Assembly (NCBI GenBank): GCA_030544215.1
Contig: JARZZO010000009.1
Span: 56,787,129-56,851,128 of the forward strand
Length of the DNA stretch: 64,000 bases
DNA from: Zantedeschia hybrid cultivar
Taxonomy: Eukaryota; Streptophyta; Magnoliopsida; Alismatales; Araceae
Direction: 5' to 3'
In this document: piece after piece, positions 26,201 to 38,200 of the stretch
Position numbering within the stretch: the stretch's first letter is position 1
Layout of the letters: each line of letters starts with the position of its first letter
The notes under the pieces: model-generated
What the model was told of the DNA's origin: nothing
Databases searched by the model: none
Seen by the model: only the letters and a program-made list of their open reading frames with translations
Made by a program: the position numbers and the translations under genes

Positions 26201-29200
26201 TTATTTACTTTTGTTGTCATTTTAAACCATTAAGTCTGAATGTGTTTGTCTCATTTTAATAATTTAATATGGTTCAATAGTTCAAATTTTCAAATGAAGA
26301 TCATGTTCTTAAATTATTCTTTCAATTCTTCTTTTGTAGGTGCCACGTGAGCGACGTCATCTAGCATGGGATCACAGGTACACAGTCCCAGGAGATTTTG
26401 TGTGGCACTTTCTTTTACAAATTGATATTTCTTGTATTCAATTCTTCTTAATTAGTATGCTAGGGACCTAAGGTATCTTTTTTACATAATTAAATGCATT
26501 AAATTGATGTTTTCTTGTTAAATGTAACTCATAATCATTTACCGTAATAAAAACATCTAGTAGAATTTATAAAATTGTATATTTATGTCAATAAACTGAA
26601 GATTTATCTTCAAAAACCAAAAAAAAAAAAAAAAAACTGAACCGGCCTGAACCGGACCGACTCGTACGAGTCGGCCCAAGTCGCCTGAGCCGGATCGTAT
26701 CTGACTCGTATCTGTAAGAACCCGATCCGATCCGGATCCGCGATACAGCGAACCTTGCTCCAGAGACAGTGACTTCACAAGAAGTCATCCATCCCATTAC
26801 TACTCCCGACTAAGCACGCTTAACAATAGAGTTCTTTATAAGAACTAAGCCAATACTCGAAAAGACGCCTCGTTGATTTGGAGATACAACTTACTATATT
26901 TGAGGGTTCTACCCCTCTTATATAGGCGACATCCTCGTAGCAGTATTACCTAACCTACAACCAGTTCACCGGGTAGGTAAGATTCTAGAGGTGGCACAGG
27001 TTCAAGAAGTGGCTCCCACCATGTAGCTTCACACTCTCAGGATAGCCCTTTCATGGTGTAGCCCACACTTCCAACTGGTTCGTGGCTCTGATACCATTCT
27101 GTAGCGCCTTATACTCTAACCATCAAGATATTGTCTACTTTGGCCCAAAGGCCTCACGATTTTGTCCCTTTTTGAGGTAATTGGCTCTAGAGACAGGGAC
27201 TTCCCAAGAGGTCACCTATCCCATTACTACTCTCAACTAAGCACACTTAACTATGGAGTTCTTTATAAGAACTGAGCCAATACTCGAAAAGGCGTCTCGA
27301 TCTTTGGAACTACAACTTAGCTATATTTGAAGGGTGTTACATCTTTTCCCCTTATGAGTTCCCAAGTGTTGATATCCTCAGATAGAGGATCACGATGCAA
27401 CATCCACAAGGCTCACTAAACAAACAATGACTTTGACTATACAGAACTTGAGACAACCAAACCTTGTTTGAAACATTATCCAGTAACTTATTATCCAAAT
27501 ATGGTCCCTACTCAATCAGCTATTCAACTCCATTAAAGCTAACAATCTAATACCATTGTTGACAGTATATTTCATGCCTGCCATAGAGAAAAAAGACATT
27601 CACATCCCCTGCCAACTTCATTATACATAATGAATTCTTTCAACAAAACATTAACATCAACTATATCCTAGAATACATGATCCACTTCAGTTAAGCATAA
27701 AAGTAGTCCAGAACCTTACAACATGAATAGAACCTGAGATTGGAACAAGCTACCAAATGCATAGTTAGATAATGCCCACAAGGATACAAGCTGCTCTCAG
27801 ATAGAGAGAAGAGTAGAAATACTCCTACATACTTCAGTTACCTTTTTTTAAAGAGTAAACAGCCAAAACACAACTGAATCCGTCCAAGTAAAAAGCTAAT
27901 AGTAGAAAACTTGACAACCAAATGCTAGAAAAATAGATGAAACCCAAAGGCACTCACTTGGTAAATCCACGAGCGATGGGAAAAGTGGAAGAAATGATCC
28001 AGGTGATATCATTCCTGGAAGAACTTTCAGAAATATTTTCTCTAATCTGTAAAGTGTATGAGGAAATTTTACATTTACCCATGTGTATAAAAGCTAAATC
28101 TCACACTAGCAATGATGTTAAAACACAATGGAAAAATATCAACTGATAATATGTGGAATTCGTAAGTTGCAAAAAGGTAGGCAGTTGCAATTGAATGAAA
28201 GCATGGTGAGTGTGATTGCAATAAAGGAATGAATCAACTGGCAGTTACATCAGCTGAAATCAAGATGAAACCGTCCGTACCTTTCACCATTCCAAGCAAT
28301 CAACTTTAACAGCAATGGGAAGAACTGCAAGTCAAAAATTAAGGTAAATAGGAAATAAAGTCCACTCAGAAGTTATTCTTGAAAGTGAGTGAGAACAAAT
28401 TAATACCTACTTTTCAAGGACATTTCTGAGGAAACACACAAACCACTTTCATTGTTTCCTTTCATGTAGTGCAAGATTAGCTCATTTCCCAAGAAAAAGG
28501 GAGGAAATTGAAAGGTAAGATATTTCAGCAAGTTTGGATGTGTTCACGAAGCATGAGTATCAAAAAGAATCCACGTGATGCACTTGATGTACACGACAAC
28601 AAATAACTTCAGACAGAGAGTTCACAAACCTGCCACAGGATAGTGAGCCCTAGGTTTAATATCCTAATACTCTTAGTTTTATCTAAAATTTTGCATACTT
28701 AAAAAGTATATATCTATAAATACTAAAAAAGTATATATGTTATCATAAAAAGCTAAAGGTTTATTTGCAACGATAAGAAATTGTTGAGGAAATAAACTTA
28801 AACCCTCCACAAGCTGCCACCTCACTACCCTTCTAGTCTGTTCCTTTCAATCACATCACTTAAGCAAGAAGTGGACACCTCATTGTTCTAGAATTGTCAC
28901 CTCGTAAGGGATACCTTGTTGTTTTCTAGAAGATGGACATGTCGCCACTTTCTAGAAGTCGACACCAAGCTGCCACCTCACTTATTCTAGCATTTTCTTC
29001 TACTTTCCCTCATTCTTATCTCCTTTTTCCTCCTCCTATAAATAGGAAGGCAGTTCTTAGCTTCTCACAACCCAAGCTAGAAGGTATAAAGAGAGAGAGA
29101 AAGAGATAGAAGATTGTGAGCAGGTGAGAGAGGAAAACTTGAGGGAAAACATACTTAAAGAGAGTGATTTTTAGAGTAGAAGAGTGTGTAATTCTGCCTT

Positions 29201-32200
29201 AGCCATCGCGGGGATCCTGCTGGACGTGGAGGCTCTCTGCAACGACTCTGGGACATATTGGGGTCTGTTGTGGTCTTCTTTTATAGGTAGGTGGCATGCC
29301 CTTCTCTCTTTCCATGTGCCTTGTGATGTTGCTCTCTGGTTTCTTCGATCAATCTTAAAATAGGATTTGCATCTCCATGTAGGGTAGACGCTGTTGAATG
29401 TTTATTCGAATTAGAAAGTCAACTAGGAATAAAAATGTATGTAATGGACTGGCTTTTGGTAGATCATAACTGTCTTGAAAGTTTTGGCAATTAAGCATGT
29501 TGTAGTAAAAAGTTCAATATAAAGAACTTGAACATATTATTTTTGTTTAAGGTCAAGTTTTAAAGATGAATAAAGTGCTATGTTTAAACTATTGATCACA
29601 TCTCTAAGCTGTAACTACACTTTAACTTGATATGTTTTAGCTACACACACATACACATGATAGCTCCTTCTAGAAATATAACTTTATAGCATATAAGAAC
29701 TTATGTGAAGCGTCAACAAACTAGTTTGTAAATTGAGTCATGCATGATATAAGAACCATGATTTAAAGGATGCATGACATCTAGAAATGTGATGAGTTAA
29801 ACATAGATGTGGATGAGTATTATCTTGGATAAGCATGTGAATATAAAGGAGTTCTATCTATATGTAAACATTCACGTATATTTTGCTTGTTAAATTGGGA
29901 ACGGAGGAATTTGTGAATGATCGTACAGTTTTATAACCATAGAAAATTATAAATAATTGTTTGATAACTATGAAATACAATGAATCACTATATTGTAATT
30001 GATAGTTTTGTGACTGTAGAGTATCACGTTGTTATTGATTTTAAGGTGTAGTGAGGCCCTCGCACTACTTTAATTTTCCCCTTCTAAGACCAAGACTCTC
30101 TTTAGGGTGAGGTAGGGGACTCAGCCCAACTAAGACCGTAGAGGTATGTCAAGGTTTTGGGCAACCTTTAAGACTACGAGATAAAGGTCCAGTCTCGGCA
30201 TTCTTAACTTGGATAGCGAGATAGTCTTGTTTATGCGCACATGTGGTCGATTTCTTAGACCTCACTGAACTATAAATCATCGGAGCCGATTGGTCCATTT
30301 GACTTACCTCACCTTTCTAATGGCTAGGGCTGTCAATGGAAACCCGATTATCCGATTTTTCGATCCGTTACCGAAAAAAAATATCCGTTTTCGATAAAAA
30401 ATATCCGTCCGATAGCTAAATCGGAATCAGATATTTCCGATAAGCTATCGAAATTGGAAACAGAAACTCCTGTTTCCGTATCCGATTTCCGATCCTGATT
30501 GTTATTAAATTTATTATTAAGAATAATATTAACCTTAGGATTGTTTTAATCTTATTAATCATTATCTAATATAATTAATCATTATCTAATATACTAAGAC
30601 GTATTGGTTATATTTAGGTTTCATTTTATATGTTTTAAACAAATAAATCAAGAAATCAATAATTTTCAATCATTATCGGAAATAATATCCGATTCCGATC
30701 TCAGAATCGGAAACAAATCGGAAACGGAAAATAGACTTTCCGATTTTATCGGAAACGGATAATGCACTTTCCGATCTTATCGGAATCGAAAAAGGAAACA
30801 GGCTATCCTTATCGGAATCGAAAAACGGAAACACCTGTTTCCGTATCCGTATCCTACCCGTTTATAGCCCTACTAATGGCCGACTTTAGTTAGGGGACAG
30901 GCAAGTGCCTGGTGGATAGGCAAGAGCCTGGTGGTGTTGTACCCTACTGTCGCGTGATGACCGGACTAGTGTGTTGGCGACTCTGCCACTTCTGGGTTAA
31001 TTAGAATGGGTCTTTTTTAATAAAGAGAAAAGATTAATTAACCACTATCTGATAACTATATAGTGGCTCAACCTAGCTAATCCTGCGCCTTTCTATTTGA
31101 GGTTAAGCAGAAGAAGAGTTAACTTTTTTAGTAATATTTGGTACATTACTTTGCAAGCATCTAGTAAGTATAGTAATGTTATATTCTGTCTCGTGGTTTA
31201 CCTTTGACACTATAATGATGTTATATTTTGTCTCGTAGTTTACCTTTGACACTATAATGATGTTATATTTAATTATACCTTAGTCTAATTCATGCACTAG
31301 AATAGATATTCTTGCTTAATTTCGTAGAGAGTGACGGAGGTTACGGAAGAGCCTATATAAGTTGATGACTCAATGCCATTCTTGGCTTTGTTTTGGTTTC
31401 TTATGGGTGGCAAAGTCACAAGAAGTTGGACTGGAAAGCAACGGCTAGAAAGTTTTGGAAAAGAAGCTGACTTGTAGAAGAGCTTAGGTAGTCATAGCAA
31501 TGTACTTTTTAAGTATCTTTATAACAATGTATACATTTTCTTGCAAACTATATACGAACTACTACTGTGGAATAGAAGTTTATAGTTTCTCCTTTTACTG
31601 AGTGGTATCTTGGTACGCGCTTCCTCTTAATTTCATTTGTAGTTTGTCTCACTTCTCTTCGGTAGTCCCACATTAATAATGGATTTAAATGTGGAGTGCA
31701 ATAAATGGCATCAGAGCAAGATTTGGCAGATCTGTAGGGTTAGAGAGTGGGATGAGAAACCTACCAAGATTATGCCCTCATCATATAAAACTTATTAGAA
31801 TCCTACATTAAGTTTAGGAATTGACATGGGGGTTTTATTGTTTAGATATCATGGTTAAAAGGGAGACTAGAAGTCAGAGCCATGACACCAATTAGAAGTG
31901 TGAAAATTAAATGTCACATAGGACAAAGTGCTATACCATAAGAACCACCTTTTGAACTCATATGGGACAAAGTGCTACATGGTAAGAGCCACTTCTTGAG
32001 ACTATAGGGGCCACCTATAAAATCTTACTACCTGGTGGACTGGTTGTAGGCCAAAACCGACAATACCTTGATATTGTAGAGTACAAGATGTTACTATAAA
32101 TTTGTTTTCATATATTGATAAAGGATTATAATAAATATAGTAAGTAAATTTTGAGAACAAAATTTCTTTAAGGAGGCGAGGATTTGTAGCATCTCAAAAA

Positions 32201-35200
32201 TATTATATGGAAAACTTTATTTAGAATTTTAATGAATTTTATAATGCAAGAAATTTGAATAAATGTTATTGAAAAATATGCAATTATGAAAAAAGGCATA
32301 TTTGCAAATTCTTAGAAAGTATATACGTAATTATTAAAAGTTTGACAATTCTTATAAGGTCTTAACTGAAATTTTTCAAGTTTCTAAAACTACACCTAAA
32401 TAGTAGAAAAGTTGACTATGCAAGTTTATTATGAAAAGGGACATAAGATAAGGGTATCTAAGCAATTAAAGTTGTATAAGAGGTTGTCACCTCTTTCCCT
32501 TCTAGGGGCTTCCACACGTGCCGTTCATACCCTCTAGAATCCCCTCCTAGAGAATATCTTAGCATATATGATTAGTACATGTTAGAATATCCTAAAATAT
32601 CTTATTTAATAATGAAGGAAACTTCTCCCTATGCCACCTCATCTACCTCATAATCCCTTACCAAGGGACACCTCATCTTAGATACCCTGCAACCTTATCC
32701 CCAAAGTAATCATTTGCTGCCACCTCAGCATGCCACTTCACCCAACACCTCGTGACCTTAATCATTAAAGGCAGAGGACACCTTGCAAGCTTATCCCAAA
32801 GTTATAATGAGATGGACACTTCACAAAGGCACTTGTCACCTTCTTAATGGCTTCCCTCCGCTATAAATAGGGGGTGTTAACCCTACTTCTTCTCCACTAC
32901 AACCCTTCCTATGTAGATGAAGGGATAGATAGAGAGAGAGAGAGATAGATTGATAAATAAATAGAGAGAGAGAGAGAGAAAAAAAGAGAAGATCCTACAA
33001 ACTACAAGGAGAAGATCTCAATAGTAGGAGAACATTAGAGTAGTTTCAAAAGGATTTACAAGCGATTTTCAGGGGAAGCTTTACATCCAAGGACTAAGGA
33101 GTGATTCTAGAAAATAGCATTAAAGAAAAAGGTAAGCTTGTCTAAGTAATATTCTCTTAAAAACTTAGTTTTATTATAGTATGTAATCTAAGGCCTAGCC
33201 ATGAGTTTTAGATTTTATTCTGGAATTTTCTTCAACTATCCGAATTGACTCTCATGTCTTGTAAGTAGCCAAGAACATGACGGTCTACCCTATTCAACCT
33301 ATGTGGCTCTTTTATCTGATTAACTAGATTATACTAGTATGTAACATAAGAAGAATATTTGGATATTAAGATTTATTATGATTACCTATTCTTAACCTGT
33401 TAATATCAACATGTTCCTTGATTCCCTAAATGACCTATCATTATCAACTTGCTCTTTGATTCCTCAATGACCTGTTAATTTCAACTAGCTCTTTGATTTC
33501 TAATGACTTTCCAATACCAACTTGTTCAGTCACCTCTAGAATTCAATTAGGTGACTCTTCTTACGATATATCATATTTTAGACTGCCTAAAGTTTCTCCT
33601 ATTGCCAATCGGACATTACCATTATACGAATTTTTGTTTGCAGTCGGTGAAAGCTTTCTCATTGTACTACACCCATGTTTTGTACGCATGGGCGACAGGT
33701 GAAATCCCTTATTAGGGTAGGGTGACGATTCTCGAGATAGCGTATAACGACCCAATCAGCTAACTGGTCCAACAACTATGACAGTTGGTAGACTTCCCAG
33801 GAAGGTCACACATCATGGGACTTCTCTCAACCGAGCACGCTTAACTTCGGAGTTCTTTTCAATTCGAGCTCCGAAAAATGACTAGCCGGTGTTGTTGGTA
33901 GTCTACTTATTTAGTTTATTTAACATATTCTTATACGGGGTGTGACAATCTACCTCCCTTAGATAGGCGACGTCCTCGTCGCTATATCACAATTATACCA
34001 AATCACCAGGCAGGTAGGATTCTAGAGGTGGCCTCCACAGGTTCAAGGGGTGGCTCCCACCATATAGCACTTTGTCCCATATGGGTTTAAGAGGTGGCTC
34101 CCATAGTGTAACACTTTGCCCTATGTGGCACTTAGCTCCCACACGTTTGACTAGTGTCAGGCTCTAATACCATTTATAACGACCCAATCAACTAACTAGC
34201 CCAACAACTGTGCCAGTTAGTAGACTTCCCAGGAAGGTCACCCATCATGAGACTTCTCTCAACCAAGTACGCTTAACTTCGGAGTTCTTTCTAATTCAAA
34301 CTCCGAAAAATGGCTAGCCGGTGTTGTTGGTAGTCTACTGATTTAGTCTATTTAACATATTCTTACACGGGGTGTGACATAACGCTACACCTAAGACAAG
34401 GCTCTGACCAGTCCCTGGAGCTGAGTACATGTATCTATACTTGTTTCCTGTACCTCATAGTGGAGAGTCATGTATGGGCACATGTATATAAATCTAAACT
34501 CATCACCCTTACTAGTCCTATCCTATTATTTTTGTGCCTGATAAACAAGGGTGATGCCTACCTAGAATTTATATAACTCCCTGTTCTTTTTATAATTTTG
34601 AGCTTTGCTGATTACTTGAGAATAAGTACCTTATGATTTTACCTTTTTGAATCTAATGACTAGCACTAAATACCTAATACTTGAATTCCAATCTACCACA
34701 ATGATATTCGATTATCCTTGTAAATTAACAAACTCTTGTTTCAAACTTCTTTATTTAATACCCTAATTTTGATTACTATCGATGTTTCATATTTTGTAAA
34801 CATGTCATATAATAATATAATAAAAAATATTGTCAAGAAATATTATTTTAGTAATTTTTATGAGATTTTGTTTAGACCTGCCAACTAGGTCTGCAATGTA
34901 GGACTTATACGTACCCTTTTAGGTGACCCGGCCTAGGAATAATAGGAGGAACATGAATAGAAGGTTGAGCTAGGCGATATTTAGTAGTTATATAGAAGTT
35001 ACTTGTAAATTTGTTGTATTTGGGTAAAAAATTGTAAATATGCGGCAACTCATATAAAGTTTTTGGCTCTAGCTTATACTTGAAATGTGTAATAATGAGT
35101 CTATGAAGTATATTATTTTTTGTATCTTGAGAGTTGTGGTTTGATCATCAAATACCCAACTCCTGTCCTTAGGGACTTTTCCCCCTCTTACATCTCGAAG

Positions 35201-38200
35201 ATAAAACTTTGAATAATTATTAATAATCAGAGTAGGGGCATGACAGCAAGTGGTATAGAGCAAGGTTGAGCTTTTGATGTGCTTACCATCGGTTAGGTTA
35301 TATATCAAGATCATCATATAGAACTTATTAGAATCCTCATTAAGTTTAGGAATTAATATGGGGTTTTTATTATTTAGATATCATGGTTAGAAGAGAGACT
35401 AGAAGTCAGGGCCACAACACCAACCGGAAGTGTGAGAACTAAGTGTCGCATAGGACTAAGTGATACACTGTCGGAACCACCTCTTGAACCTATATGGGAC
35501 AAAGTGCTATAGGGTGAGAGCCACCTCTTGAGCCTATGGGGGCCACCTCTAAAATCCTATCTACCTGGCAAACTAGTATAGGCTAAAGTAGACAATACCT
35601 TGATGTTGTGGAGTACAGGACGTTACTAAAAATTAGTTTTCATATATTAATAAGGGATTATAATAAATATGATAAGTAGAGTAATAAACTAAGTAAATTT
35701 CGAGAACAAAATTTCTTTAAAGAGGACAGGATTTGTAATGTCCCAAAAATATTAAGAGGAAACTTTATTTAGATTTTTAGTGAATTTATGATATAAAAAA
35801 TATTTAATAAATATTGCTGAAAATATATAATTGTGAAAAAAGAACATATTCGTAAATTCTTCAAAAGTATATACATAATTATTAAAAGTTTATGCATTTA
35901 AGTTTAAGTGTTTTGAGTTTCTAAAACTACACTTTAAAAATAAAGTCGTCGATTGCATCACCAATTTTATTAATGTATAAACAGAGGAAGTACAATCAAT
36001 AGGATTGACGAGATGCCTCTTCTAAATAAAGAAGAAATAAAGATTACATAGCAAAATTATTGATCTCCCTCCTTCAGCTATGTAATGAAATGTGTAACAA
36101 AAATCTACTTCAATAAAACAACAAATGGATAGCTCTAAGACGTGTTCTCGGTGTAAGGTATACTTCCCCGGAAGATAGCTTCATTGCGCTCCTTCCAAAT
36201 ACTCCAACATATAGCATGGAGGATGATTCTTGTTGGAGAAGTGGACTGCGTCCTAGAAAATAACATAGACACTTGGCTTCCTTTCTGCAACCTTTGGATT
36301 CCCATAATTCTCCCTAGGTTCGAGAAAACTCATCCTCGAATTTTGAAATGAGGCAATATCCAGGAGAAAATGATAAGTAGCAATCTAGGACACAACTGAT
36401 GCCTCTTAGATCTTCCTATGCAGAAATGCCTCAACTTAAGGCAGAAAGTGTACCTCAATATCACCCCATATGTGGTCAAAATCATCCGGATTGATGGTGT
36501 CGTGAACGAACTTCGGCTGATCGACTATATCTCTAATTATCTCTTCTGTTCTCAGTTCATTCTTTTCAGCGAGCAGGTCATCATCTGCTACAAACATCTC
36601 AGACTCAATCTCTCCAAAATACTCATCTTCTAGTGATGGATTAGCTTTATAATATATTTCTTTCATTTAGTTTTCATACTCTTGAATCAACGCTAGATCA
36701 GCCTCGTAAACCACCTCTTTTGGTTGGGTCATTCTGACACAATAGCTCTAAATGTCATTCTTTAACTTGATCCATTCATGGTCTTCCCTTAACATAACCC
36801 AATGCATGCTTCAATAGTCTGTGAGCATCATCTCGAGAAGCATACCACATAACCAAAGACGGCCGAAAGTAAACACCTAAATCGAGGCCGCAGATATGGG
36901 CCTCGAGACACACGAAACAAACATCCTCGGGGTGCATAGAGGTACGACACGCAAACCAATTCATGTCGACAGTGTCAGCATGTTGGATAAGTTGACCTCA
37001 CCATGAGGAAGCCACTAGTACGATTGGCATGTAAAATAGTCTATGACAACCTCAAACGGTGGACACAAAAGTCCTCGTAAAGCATATAGGGACGGCATGC
37101 AAAACAAGGTTGGTTGACATGACATAAAGCAAGGTCGGCCTCGTTGAGACGATCCCAATGGCGCTGACGGCATGCAAATCAGAGTCCGGATGACTCCCTG
37201 ACAATTGCGGTATGCTAAGGGTAGCCTTGTGCACTGCCTAGCACAATGGACCCTGGTGCATAGGTGCAGGACAGTTGGTGCACAAATCAGGAATCAAGTG
37301 GTTCGGACCACTATATAGATAGCTCGGACCAAGGGGCTGGACCAGGTTGCAGCGCCACGTAACCCTGGTGGCTCGAACTAAGGTGGACCTGGGTTCAGAC
37401 CAAGTTCAACAAGGGGCTTGAACTTAAGTTGAACCAGGTCAAACTAGGTTTAACCGATTTAAAATGAAGGGCTCGGGCCCTTCCTTTTCTTCTCCCTTCC
37501 ACTTCTCTTCTCTAACCCGAATAGAGAGAGAAAGAACAAGAGAGAGGGAGAGAGAGAGAGATGATGGTGGCGGTAAAAAGTTTAGGCAGCGACGATGGCA
37601 GAGAAGTTGCCAGCAGGAGCCAACGATGGTAGCAGTGGCGCCAGTCGATGGCGGCGCCCTCTCCTCCCTCCTCTGCTTCTTCTTCTTCTTCTTCTAACTT
37701 ATGATGAAGCCAAGAGAGAGAGAGAGAGAGAATGAACGGGGGGTGCTTAAGATGGTGGTGGTAGCAGCTGAAGATGGTGATGCTGAAACATCATAAGAGA
37801 GAGAGAGAGAGAGACAAAGAGAGAGGGAGGACGAAGTTGATGGCGGCGTGTCACGACCGAAATCGTAACTTAGGCTTTTACTAAGCCTTAGCTACTCGGG
37901 GGTGCCGGGAGGGGCGGCATGGTTGGTGAAATCTCTAAGTTGCAAATTGAAGATGGAGCCAGACTATGTCCGATGAGCTGTAGGTTGCAGCCTCACACGA
38001 CTGGACCCCCTCAGCCACACTTCAGTTATATGGCCGCCGCAGTTAGGTGTGACCTGCCGTGTCGACGAGTTCCTCTAAGGAAGGAGCCGAGCTTAGAAAT
38101 AATAGAGGGCCATGTGAGGTGCAAGGAGATTCTCGGAGGAGGTTGTCCCCTAGGGTTCATTTTCCGTAGGTTATGCCATCCCGGCTAGCCGTAGGCAAGT

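Larger units (their letters stand above)
20908..27341 (-). mobile_element. Cassandra TRIM, second unit, split by a hAT element
   Basis: One LTR starts at 20908 and is interrupted at 21000 by the hAT, resuming at 26766 and ending near 26911. The internal region is 26912-27099, with reverse primer site GGCTCTGATACCA at 27084-27096. The last LTR is 27100-27341, 242 bp, the same length as the first LTR of the array. The two units share a junction at 20905-20908 with almost no spacer. Outer flanks GCTTT (20165-20169) and TCTTT (27342-27346) match at 4 of 5 bases, so the array may derive from one insertion that gained LTRs by recombination. Confidence 0.82.

Noticed and set aside
27197..27265. Functional 5S rRNA gene
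   Set aside because: Only the internal promoter half is present, embedded in LTRs with primer sites, as in Cassandra.
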